From Ipomoea triloba (taxonomy: Eukaryota; Streptophyta; Magnoliopsida; Solanales; Convolvulaceae): a DNA stretch of 64,000 bases. Where the stretch lies: NCBI RefSeq assembly GCF_003576645.1, contig NC_044920.1, positions 16,208,691 to 16,272,690 of the forward strand, in the 5' to 3' direction. This document shows positions 36,128 to 45,720 of this stretch, in pieces; position 1 is the first letter of the stretch, and every line of letters begins with the position of its first letter. Below the pieces are notes generated by a model, which made no database searches, was not told the origin of the DNA, and worked only from the letters and a program-made list of their open reading frames with translations. The position numbers were made by a program, and so were the translations under genes.

Positions 36128-37852
36128 AAGTTTCCACACTTAAACCTTGCTTCTCCTCAAGCAAGCAATACTATCAAATCCTAATCATCTAAGTGCCAAG
36201 AACAGTTAAGTGAAAGAGGGTTAATCAAAAGCTTTGTGTTCAGGTGTGTTGGAATAGAGCGAGAGAAATTCCCTCCACTATCTACCAAGACTATTAAGCT
36301 TAGGTCAACCAAATGTAAGGAATATGCCGAGGAAGCAAAGGTCTTCAAGGGTAGGTTTCAAAAACGACAATCACACTTTTTCAATCATGCAAACATTGGA
36401 AATTCGTGTTTCATTTTGTTGGGGCCTAAAAGCGGATCCCACTAGTGGGAACGATGCGCACACCCTAGCTAAATTTCCAACCGTACGCCAAAGCCCCTAT
36501 ACTGAAAATTAAGTGAGGGCAGGGACATGGACCGCTCATCGCCGTGGCTTTGGGCGATCTCTCTTTCTTCTCAACCCCCTCGGATCTCATTTTTGGGCGA
36601 CCCGACTTCACATGGATCTCCATGCTTTTCGAAGGTCAGTGCAATGGGTGCCCGAATCCAAGCGGGGTGGCTCACCTCCTCTCATTTTTCTCGTCTTCTA
36701 GGATCTCTTTAGGACAACCGACTTCACATGGATCTCCATGCTTTTTCGAAGATAGTGCAATGGTTGCCCCATATCCTAGCAAGACGGCTAACCTCTTGTT
36801 TTTCCTCAGGGAGTGGCCATGTTGAGGCCTTAAATCAAACTTTCACCATATCTTCCTCTCATGCCTTTTACTTGGGGTTTAGGGGATTTTTCACTCTTAA
36901 GCTCACTATAGGCTCTCCTTTTGCCCCGTGTCCTGCCAGATTAAGTTCATTTCCCGGGCTTCGCCAATTTTATCTTTCTAAAGCTTAGGGGGTACACACT
37001 CCCACTTCGAGAGATTCTTGACTAAGGTCCCGACAGAATAGAAGACGAAAAACATGCAATCATTCAGAAATTTCAAATTTTGGTGGTGCAGTGTGTGTCA
37101 CAGGTAGCTTCCAGAGCATATTTCAAAAATTTGTTTGGCATCAAATTAAGAGTCTTCCTAGATAGTGCTGACAACAACACACGCTCTAACCTAATACCTT
37201 AAAACTCAACTGATTACCCAACATATGCAGAGCATCCTTTCCACACTTAAAAGATTACATCGTACTCGATGTTTCCATGAGGAGCCGTGGACAAAGGAGC
37301 TAGGTCAACAGAATCAATTAACAAGAAGCACCTTTCCACACTTAAGAGTGTTTCCTGGGCTTGGACAATTCTACTCAAAGTTATCACCCAAAAAGGTCTT
37401 TCATTAATCAAAATCATCAATCAAAGAACAAGAGTATCGTCTCAATTATTGAACAAACTATTTCTTTTTCAAAAGGGAATGAAAGATATACCTTGCGTAG
37501 CAATTCTTCATTTAAGCATTGACTTTCCCTTTTCCTAATCAAAGTATCCCACAATAGAATTCATCAACGAAAGATGGATAGTAAGAAATGTACCTCATTT
37601 TGACCATCTAGTTCCCTGGTTCAATCTCTTCCTTATTGGGCTTGGGGTGCCTCTCAAGAGCGCCATGTTTAACGTCCTTGTCTGGACGAATCGTGATAAA
37701 AACAAGACAAAAGAACACAAGTAATAAAACGGACAAAAATAAAATAGTGTTCCCAAGCAAATTCTCAGAGTTCAATCAATAGTTACTCAAAACATCCAAT
37801 TTCCTTGTAACGGCAAGATTCCAATTGTTTCCATTCATTGCCCTGTACTGGG
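36128..37852 (-). other. 3' untranslated interior and polypurine tract
   Basis: TTAAGTGTGGAAA beside the LTR is the likely polypurine tract. Near-identical TTAAGTGTGGAAA words recur at about 37237 and 37331. 36603 and 36719 start two copies of a ~116-bp repeat (CGACTTCACATGGATCTCCA). No RT or integrase remnants were seen in this 1.7 kb; short open frames here are not recognisable. Confidence 0.6.
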
Positions 37853-39202
37853 TCATCTCCTTGCAAGTTCTTCCCGGAGAAATGCAATTTGCATGCTCAA
37901 TCCCTCGATGAGTTCATAATGTCTCGCGTCCCTCTGCTCCAGGAGTGCTTCCTGTTCCAGATGCAGTTCATACTGGAACCTTTGCATCGTCTTCCAATCG
38001 GTGACTTTTGTGAATCGTGAGGGAGATGCTGGTAGCGAGGATGACGGAACAAGAGTTGGGTTCTTTGAGGATGGTGCCACTGAATCATTGAAGATTGAAT
38101 TACTAGGGGATAAGACTGGGGGAGAATCACGTGGATCTTCTGAAGATGTGTGAATTCGCTTCCTAGGTGCGTTGGGTTGTGGAGATGTCGAGGACGAAGG
38201 AGGAGGTGGTAGTTCTACTTCCACCTTTGGTAACTTAGGTAGTTTCTTCTTAGTCGCTCTTTCCCTTTTCCTCATTTGTCGAGTTCGACCAATGTTCAGC
38301 TTGGATAAGTCTTTAATCGATAAAGGAGTCATCGCAGCCTTTTTCATGACTTCCTCCGTCCACTCCATTCTCGCCTGATACCCCAAAGCAATGCATAGTT
38401 GTTTAACCAATGGCCCCACAAACACGGAAGTAACTTTCGCATGCTGTTGTGCCTTCAACCATCTCTTGCATACAACCCCCATGTTCACGGGTGTGTTTGT
38501 GTCCATACTCCAGAGTGCAAATAAGTCAGTCCGGTAGATCTTTGCGAAATTTCCTGTGCGTCCTTCCCATGAATGAGCCACCACTCACCTAATCACCCGG
38601 ATATCGTCTCTTTTGAGATGAGATTGCAGCACTCTTGATCCGCTCCATTCAATTCTTGGTTTTGCAATCTGTTTCCAATATCTCCTTGGAGTCTCGGAGT
38701 CGCCGAAGTCCAAAGGAAGTTCTTTGTACCACAAGCTCTCTTGATCTTCTTTAGTGTAAAATCCAAGCAAGACTCCTAAAGTGTTAACCGAAATATGATG
38801 AGACTCATTGAAAAGAGTAAACTTGATTGTCGGGCTTTTCAGATCGCCAGTTTTCCCTGTAACCTCAAGAGTTGCCACAAATTCGAAAATTGTGGGTGCG
38901 TAAGTCGGGTAGCGCCATCCAAAGATTCTACTCCAGTAGGGTTGATGGATGAGGCAGGCTACCGAGTGTCGACATTGAAAGGGATTCAGCAATGCCAAGT
39001 TGATGAAATTCCATCCGGTGACTGGCAGATCGAGCAGATATTCAAAACATTTTCGTTGCTTCTCGGTTAAGAGTATTCTTCGTTCAGAATTTCCTTCATT
39101 CCTTTCTTCCTTAGGTTCTGGTAGTTCAGTCTCTATCATTGGGGCTTTTCCCTTCTTGGCCCTCATTTCTTCTTGATTGGCGGTGGACGATTGGGAAGAC
39201 AT
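37853..39202 (-). pseudogene. Athila ORF-1/env-like protein, interrupted by one in-frame stop
   Basis: ATG at 39202, then 205 codons to a TGA at 38587-38585. The same frame then continues without a break for a further 243 codons to 37853. The first part has a charged N-terminus and a conserved block with APTIFEFVATLEV and ISVNTLGVLLGFY. The second has MVAHSWEGRTGNFAKIYRTD and a Pro/Ser-rich C-terminal third. The arrangement (after the pol position, before the 3' LTR) and sequence style fit the Athila ORF-1 family, called env-like because of position; its function is not established. The stop lies in AGGTGAGT, which also resembles a splice donor. Confidence 0.7.
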
Positions 39203-40341
39203 TGCCTAAAGGATATAATCAATAATGTTTAAGCATATGGAAATAATGTGTAAGCATTATGTATCCTAGGAAGTAGCACAAAATTTTTGCATTTCCTATC
39301 CATTATGCTCATTCCAAGAAAACAAATAAGATGGTATATGGACAATATCATATAGAATTCAAAAGAGTCAACATAGAGGTCAACTTCATCTTCTTTCTTC
39401 AAACTAGGTGGAGGTTGAAAAACGAGAAGACAAAGAAACTCAAATTTTTCCAAGTAAAATGTGGGAAACATCATTGTAAAGCCTAAAAAGCAAGAAATTT
39501 CCAAATTTTATAACTTATGCTCCCAATTTCATCTTGAATTCCATACATAAAGATTCACTCAAATCACTTAGGGTTTGAGATCTAGATAGCAATATATCTC
39601 TAAAAATATGAAAGTCCATCATCTAATAGCAATGTAAGCTTCAATCAAGTCCTAGAATCCATTTCTAAGCTAATTATTCAAGGAAAACCTCAAGCCACAA
39701 AGACCCATAGAAATATGCTTCTCAAAGAAAGTAAGTTCTTAATATAGGTAAAGAAAGATGGAGAGAAAGGGTGTTACCTCTTAGATAGCTTATGAAGGAA
39801 ACTCAAGAGATTTGTGCAAAGGAGTGCCTTGGAGTGGGTTATTCTTACCTTAGATGAAGTTCTAGCTTTTGGATGTGATGAAATGAGAAAAGGGGCAAAG
39901 ATTAGAACACTTTCGCGCCATATTTACGCAGCTTATCTGGTGCCCGTCCACGCCATTCACACGCGTGTGGAGGGGCGTGGCAGCTTACTGGAATGTACCC
40001 ACGCCTGCTCACACGCGTGTGAGTGGGCGTGGCAGCTTACTGGAATGTTCCCACGCCTGCTCACACGCGTATGAGTGGGCGTGGATGTGCCCAATTGCCT
40101 TCTTCGAATTTCCTTACCTTTTCGGATCTAGTCAACGACTTTGACGGATAAATCTTCATGAAAGATCATTTTGGAATGGAGAATCTGCGTGGTCAGTCAA
40201 AGAAAACTAGATAAAAGACAAAAATTATCAAAAAGAAAAGAAGTAAAAATTAATAATGTAAGATCTAAATCCTAAGGATAACGTTGGGAATGCCTCCCAA
40301 GTGCGCCTTTGTTTAGTGTCTTTGGCTAGATGTGGAGTGGT
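39203..40341 (-). repeat. Spacer between the two ORFs with three GC-rich palindromic repeats
   Basis: 39950-40090 holds three ~52-bp units, each with CACACGCGTGTG (one CACACGCGTATG) followed by GGGCGTGG, and between units CAGCTTACTGGAATGTTCCC. The rest (39203-39900) is AT-rich, non-coding and without recognisable pol sequence. The same module occurs in LTRs elsewhere in the window. Confidence 0.75.
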
Positions 40342-42141
40342 CTATTCGGCTAAGCACACTGATTTTGGGACCCTTCCGAGCGTCCCATGCACTTTTGCTT
40401 CAAGAAATGCCCCAAGGTGTAGGACATCCTTGAATTCGAAACTAAATAAAAGAAGAGCCCGGTATGTAATAGTAAGGCTTTTGATCTCAAACACTCCCCT
40501 AGATTCCTCTAAGGTAGTGTCTTGTCCTTTTACTTTGTTATTCGTTCTTCCACCCCTAATGTTCTCATTAATTTTAACATAAGGTTGATGCCATATCCCT
40601 TCACTAGAAGTCATATCACCCCCCTCAATTTCCTCAAACAAGTTAAACGTGAAAATCCCCTCCCTATCCACCATCTCTTTGTCACACTCTTCCTTCTCAT
40701 CTCCCCACTCTGTTTGGTTAAGGGAATCACCATAATTCTTACATGAGTAAAACAAACTAATATCCCCCTCACTTATCAACTCATTCTTCTCTAAATCATA
40801 GGATTCCTCTTCCAAAAAGTTAAAACTATCATATTCATCTTCAAATAAACTAGAGTCCCTATGACTTCCCATCAATATATCGCGACTTACTATAGAATCA
40901 TCCTCCCAAAAATTAAAACAATCGTAGTCACAAATAATAGAGATATCAGTGCGTAGGGAGTTGTCTTTACAAGGGCTATAAGTATCTTGATTAAGGCTTT
41001 CGCACTCGTTGATAACATTGTCATCAAAGCCTATGGAATCATCCTCCCGGAAATAAAAATATTCAGTATCATAAGAATATAAATCATTGTTGCATTTTGA
41101 AAGGGAGTCATCCACACAAGTGTCAAAAGTAGTTTTATCAAGACCACATGGATTTTCAAAGGCATTAATGCAAGGAGAATTAGATTTGTTACCATATGTA
41201 GGCGCTTCGTCTTCCCACACTACTTCAATTCCTTCATCTTCACTCTCCATCTCTACCTCCTTTAGATCTTCCAATTCGAAAATTGGAACTTCTTCTAGCA
41301 CCGGAGCATAACAATCTACCATCCCTTCACTACCTTCCCCTTTTCCAGTGCTTCGTGCATCCATCCTTGGATTGGCTTCCAAAATTGGGAGATTTTCTTC
41401 AAGTGGATAACCTACCCATGATGAACTTGTCCTCATGAACTCCTCCATCATGGCTAGCATTTTTGTTTCGATTTCTTCCAATGGAAGTCCTTCTTCCCGG
41501 AGAGTAGCGAGATAATCTTTTAATTCGCTCTTGATTTCGGCTTTCAAGTTAGCTGTATCCTCCTTGGCCATTCTTGTGAACACTTCTATTTTCTCTTTAA
41601 GAATTTCGATTTCGTCCTTGGCCGGTGGGATATAATCACAAGGATCGGGTGTGGTAAAATATGGACTAGAAGGTGGTGTTTCAAAGAAATGTGTAGGATT
41701 GTTTCCTTTAAGAACTTGTGATGGAGATGGGTAATAGGCGTTTAGTTGGGAATTAGGGAACGAAAATGGCTCGGGAGTATAGCTTGGGTCGATTGTTCTC
41801 ATCATTTGTGCAAGCTTACTCTCTATATTTTGGGATATTTCTTTAGAGCTTAACGAGTCATTTTGATAAATGGAGTATTGTGGGGGGAATTCATTTTGAG
41901 ACGGTGGGATAGGGTGTGTGTATGGTGGTGGGTGTTGGTCATGTATATAAGATGGATAAGGAGTTGGATGCGGTAAGTAGTGATATGGAAATGGGTAAGG
42001 ATTTGGAGGTGGGTAATGATATGTTGGTGAAGCGTAAGCGTAGGTGGAATGTGGGTAATAGGGATATGGTTGGGGTGGAACATATTTCAAAGGAATTCCC
42101 TCATGGTGTGGGTAACCATGGGGATACATTTGAGCTATCAT
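40342..42141 (-). CDS. Uncharacterised 600-aa retroelement ORF: Pro/Tyr/His-rich N-terminus, acidic C-terminus
   Basis: Open from ATG 42141 (an upstream TTG is not the start) to a stop at 40342, in the place where gag is expected, about 230 bp inside the primer site. Residues 1-110 are Pro/Tyr/His-rich (many YPY, HPxP). Residues about 180-245 are predicted helical/coiled coil (EIEILKEKIEVFTRMAKED). Residues 290 to about 510 are very acidic with degenerate repeats around D-[SC]-x-[SN]-F-[NE]-F-x-E-[DE]-[DE]-S. No zinc knuckle, protease, RT or integrase motif. Uninterrupted over 1.8 kb, suggesting selection or recent insertion. Function unknown; it may stand in for Gag or be packaged by a partner's Gag. 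Confidence 0.7.
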   Translation of the reverse strand: MIAQMYPHGYPHHEGIPLKYVPPQPYPYYPHSTYAYASPTYHYPPPNPYPFPYHYLPHPTPYPSYIHDQHPPPYTHPIPPSQNEFPPQYSIYQNDSLSSKEISQNIESKLAQMMRTIDPSYTPEPFSFPNSQLNAYYPSPSQVLKGNNPTHFFETPPSSPYFTTPDPCDYIPPAKDEIEILKEKIEVFTRMAKEDTANLKAEIKSELKDYLATLREEGLPLEEIETKMLAMMEEFMRTSSSWVGYPLEENLPILEANPRMDARSTGKGEGSEGMVDCYAPVLEEVPIFELEDLKEVEMESEDEGIEVVWEDEAPTYGNKSNSPCINAFENPCGLDKTTFDTCVDDSLSKCNNDLYSYDTEYFYFREDDSIGFDDNVINECESLNQDTYSPCKDNSLRTDISIICDYDCFNFWEDDSIVSRDILMGSHRDSSLFEDEYDSFNFLEEESYDLEKNELISEGDISLFYSCKNYGDSLNQTEWGDEKEECDKEMVDREGIFTFNLFEEIEGGDMTSSEGIWHQPYVKINENIRGGRTNNKVKGQDTTLEESRGVFEIKSLTITYRALLLFSFEFKDVLHLGAFLEAKVHGTLGRVPKSVCLAE

Positions 42142-42374
42142 TGGCAAGCTTTCAATTGATTTTCAATAAAATTTCCTGCACAAATCTTAACCAACAACAA
42201 ATCTTTGCAACTAAAAGTAGTTGCAAGTGAGCAAAAAGATATTCAAGGTAATAAAGCTCACTTCCTCAATCAATCCACAAAAATAAGAAAACAAATTAGG
42301 CAAAAGAAAAAGCAATGCAAGAACTCTTAAGAATCAACTCCAAAAATGACAACACAATTCAAAGCCGTTTGCCA

Positions 42375-42392
42375 TCCCCGGCAACGGCGCCA
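42375..42392 (-). other. Primer-binding site complementary to tRNA-Asp
   Basis: The plus strand reads TCCCCGGCAACGGCGCCA, an 18-nt match to the plant tRNA-Asp 3' end, 3 bp from the 5' LTR at 42396. It sets the element's minus orientation. Confidence 0.93.
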
Positions 42393-42395
42393 TTT

Positions 42396-43654
42396 TGACA
42401 AGGTTGTTCGTCTAGGGTGAGGTGAATGTTGTACGGAAGGTGTTAAATGAAGAGTCAAGACTCCCCGAGTGTCGCGTCTCTCAAGGATGACAATTTGGAG
42501 CGAATTAGTGTTGACATTAAAGGTGTTAAGAGGTAAGAGTTGCAAGTATTACTGATGGTTGTTTCTATAAGTAAGTTAAGGTTGTAGGAACAAGAGTAGG
42601 CTAAACAATGTAAAAGGAAATGAAGGGGATGTGCACCAAGGTTAGACAAACCGATTGATTGTCCTAAGGGGATTTGAAAATGAGTTTCGCGATTGAATAA
42701 GGGAGTCACGGTATTGATACCGAGTGGCGTCACACTCAGACTCTCAATCCTCATTCGGTTGAGGCATTTTATCGAACACCTTGCCTACCACTCCTCTCGG
42801 ACCTTGTCCTTTCGAACTAAGGGCAAGGATGTAGATGAGTTGGGCTCATAAAAGGCCGCTATCGCGCACACTCTCACTTCCATTCGGTTCACTAACTATT
42901 CCGGCCGAAATAGAAGCAAAGTTTGAACAACATCATCCACACAAAACTTCAATCCTACTTCCACAATTCTCATAATCATAAGGCAAGATTTAATCATCAA
43001 TCAATTGTTTAACAAGGGCACTCACACCCCAAACTATTCTACTCGGACATGATGAACATTCAAACAACAAAGCAAAATTACACTATGCAATAATTCTAAA
43101 GAAGCAATCTAAATGAAAAGAGTATTTTACCTAAGGAATGATGAGTTCTACATCTTTAATCCATCTTCATTAATCTAAGGATCTACTCTAATCTAGTGGG
43201 AATGAGTGTGCTTTTCCTCCCCAAAGGGGAAGGACTGGAAAGAGAAATCAGATCTGAAAGTTGGAAAAGTCCCCCCTCTCAAAATGAGAAAGAAGGGTTT
43301 AAATAGCTGTCCAAAAAGTCAAAATTCCGTTGTTGCCCTACTGGACGCGTCCACGCCCGTCACCACTCGTGTGGCTCCGCGTGGTTGCGTTCTGGAATTA
43401 TTCCACGCCTACCACCACGCGTGTGATAGTGCGTGGCGGCCTCCTGCTGGTTGATTCTTCGTTTGTTGCTTCTTTTTGGTCCAAGACTTTGCTATATCCT
43501 GCGAAAACGACTCAAAGCACATCCTTTGAGTTGGATTTGTCAATTAGGTGTTAATTAGGGGTTGTATCTATGAAAGATGATCACAATTGGGTGCTGAAAC
43601 TGTAACATGTTATCCAAATATAACCCGAAACTTGACTGTTTTTAGCGCTTATCA
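42396..43654 (-). mobile_element. 5' LTR of the Athila-type element (1259 bp)
   Basis: Plus-strand ends TGACAAGG...GCGCTTATCA. Very similar to 34868-36127 and carries the same palindrome block at about 43340-43440 (one CACGCGTGTG altered to CACTCGTGTG). Primer site on its left. Confidence 0.92.
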
Positions 43655-43659
43655 AACAT

Positions 43660-43790
43660 CTAGACATATCTTTTAATGATCAGATCTCCATGAGATGACA
43701 TTAGGATTTAGGACGAAGATAAATAACAAAACCAGTAGTGGAGCGACCATAATATCTACTGCTTCCCCAATCTAAATCTAAAAAAGTTGT
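43660..43790 (-). pseudogene. Copia RNase H fragment, upstream neighbour of 34499-34862
   Basis: Minus-strand reading gives DLDWGSS and RSTTGFVIYL, the copia RNase H stretch that directly precedes the fragment at 34862. This proves that the Athila-type element inserted into a copia pol. The copia sequence is in turn cut at 43791 by the LTR of the next element. Confidence 0.8.
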
Positions 43791-44149
43791 TGATACGTGC
43801 TTATTTGTCTATATTTTGCTTATAGATCATTCCAAATTTCATGAGATTAGGACTAATATGTGTAACTTTGCAAGGAGTTTGGTTTGGAAAGCTTTAGAAG
43901 AAAAGATGAGTATTTTCATGCAATTTGGTGGGCATAAGAGTCAAAGAAAGCATTTTGAATGCATTTAGAGTCATTGGGAGCCAAGGAGAAGGTCAAAACG
44001 AATGGAGAATGAAGAGGTTGTGCAAATCAAAACAAAGCAGAAACTGAAGAGTTCGTACCCCATTGCGTACGCCCGTCCCCATGGGCACAAATTCCAACCA
44101 TTTTACAATGCTCACTGGAATGTTTGTACCCCCTTGCGTACTAATGTAT

Positions 44150-44337
44150 CCCAAACTACTGAAGATCCATTAAGAGTACCAGATGGGCAAATCACAAGGT
44201 CTAAGTCCAAACAATTAAGACAACTCTTCATTGGTTATGTTCAAAGATGGTGGAAATCCAATTCAAGCCCAATTGCAAAAGATGTAGAAGAACTCAAGGC
44301 TTTTTATAATTGTTTAAGTGCTGATTTTGGGGATTAA
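44150..44337 (+). pseudogene. Gypsy pol extreme C-terminus
   Basis: The frame ends with DPLRVPDGQITRSKSKQLRQ and about 40 more residues to a stop at 44335-44337. The G-x-I-T-R-[SA]-[KR]-[SA]-K motif is typical of the tail that follows the integrase in many plant Ty3/gypsy polyproteins. Everything upstream of it is missing. Confidence 0.65.
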
Positions 44338-44868
44338 TTTAGGCCCAAATCAGCACTATTATTTTTGGTATCTTTACTTGCTTTCTAGATTAGGTTTATG
44401 ATTTTTTTTTCCCATTATATTTAGGATTATAATGATGTCCCTATACCTATAAATAGGGAACAATCATATCAGTCTAAGACACGCTTTCATTCAATAAAAT
44501 TCTTAAGTTTTTCTTTACACTTGTGTAAGAAACCTTATAGCTAATTGTGGACTCAATTAGTGGCTAGTCGTGCACTCAACTAGCAAATTGATTCGTGGAC
44601 TCGAATCAATCTTCCTTTCTTCAACCTTAGATTTAGGTTCGTGGACTCGTTCTTAAATCGAAGGAAACTAGATCTGACTCTAGTTGATTGAAGATTGCAT
44701 CATCGAGGTACTTGAAGCTACAATGGGATTCTTCTAAGTCTTTGAGGATTCGAGACTAAGGGTTTCTTGTGAGGTGTAAGGTATTTCGATCCATCTCTAT
44801 CCTTACTTTGGAAGCTATCTTAGGACAATACTCCATCTTTATTTGAACCTTGGACAAGGTTCATATCA
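44338..44868 (+). mobile_element. Gypsy LTR with TATA box and polyadenylation signal
   Basis: Lies between the pol tail and the primer site. TATAAATAG at 44448-44456 and AATAAA at 44493-44498 suggest U3/R, followed by repeated GTGGACTCRATTAG-type words. It ends TTCATATCA (44868), 3 bp before the primer site. The left end is not clear; a GTGCTGATTTTGGGG/CCCAAATCAGCAC inverted repeat lies at 44319-44357. Confidence 0.6.
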
Positions 44869-44871
44869 ATT

Positions 44872-44885
44872 TGGTATTCAGAGCC
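44872..44885 (+). other. Primer-binding site, tRNA-Met type
   Basis: TGGTATTCAGAGCC differs by one inserted base from the canonical TGGTATCAGAGC complementary to initiator tRNA-Met. It lies 3 bp after the LTR end and 836 bp before the gag start codon. Confidence 0.8.
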
Positions 44886-45720
44886 TAGGTTTATCTCATA
44901 ATCATTTCAAATTTGGTTCCCTAGGTTTCCTAGGTTTTATCAAAAAAGAAAAAAAAACACATCATTTCTATCTTACTTTTCTTGTCTTATATACATCACA
45001 AAACCCAAAAAAAAAAATAAAAAATTCTTGCATTCTTGATTGTGTTCTTGAATCTTGATATTTGTTCTTGAGTTTCTTGAAAAATTATCCCAAAATAGTT
45101 TTTCAATTTTTCCACACCCAATATCAACAAAATCCCACACATCCCAAAATTGTTTGAAGAACTTGTGTTGATCCTCTTGGGCCAAATTTTTTTGTGAAAT
45201 TTTCATTACTTATTTGGAGGATAATATTAAAAAAAAACAAGAAAGTTAAAAAAAACAAACAAACAGACAAACAAAAGAGAAAGAATAAGGTTGGGGAAAG
45301 AATCTGGTTGGTAGGAGAATCTTGGAGGGAAAAGGAAGGGGAAAAGTATAAGGCTGGAAGGAGTTCTTGATTCCTATTTGGTTGTGGTACACTTGAACCC
45401 TGCTACATTCTATTTGTGTATACTTTCTGATATTGGTCTTGCATACCTTTCTGCCATACTTCTTTCTTTACTCTCATTTTTCTTTCAAATCTTGCTTAGT
45501 TTCTTTGCTTGTATTGTCCTTTTTCTTTGCTTCTTGCTCTCAATTTTATTACCTACCTCTCGATACACCCTTACTCTCAAAGGCTTGTGAAGTTTTCCAA
45601 GGTACGTTTCTTGACCTTTGAGGTTGAATCCATATCAACTTGAGTTTAGGACTAGAAAATTTCCTTTTTAGAAATACTACTCACATATCTTATTGTTTTT
45701 AGATTTGTTTTCCCTTGCAG

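Larger units (their letters stand above)
34868..43654 (-). mobile_element. Complete 8.8-kb non-autonomous Athila-type element (LTRs, PBS, two ORFs, no pol)
   Basis: LTRs at 34868-36127 (3') and 42396-43654 (5') are about 97% identical by eye (roughly forty differences). Flanks are AACAC (34863-34867) and AACAT (43655-43659), a 5-bp duplication with one change. A tRNA-Asp primer site lies at 42375-42392 and a purine tract beside the 3' LTR. The 6.27-kb interior carries a 600-aa acidic ORF and an Athila ORF-1/env-like ORF. No gag CCHC, protease, RT, RNase H or integrase motif was found. It inserted into a copia pol gene, which is present on both sides. Confidence 0.9.

Noticed and set aside
40522..41311. 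Several plus-strand frames within the 600-aa ORF region
   Set aside because: Opposite-strand shadows; the minus frame is much longer and correctly placed relative to the primer site.
42375..42392. Partial tRNA-Asp gene
   Set aside because: Only the 3' 18 nt match and it adjoins an LTR; it is a primer-binding site.
44002..44140. N-terminal part of the 111-codon frame at 44002-44337 as protein
   Set aside because: This portion is LTR sequence of element III (matched at 51930-52040); only the tail from about 44150 looks like pol.
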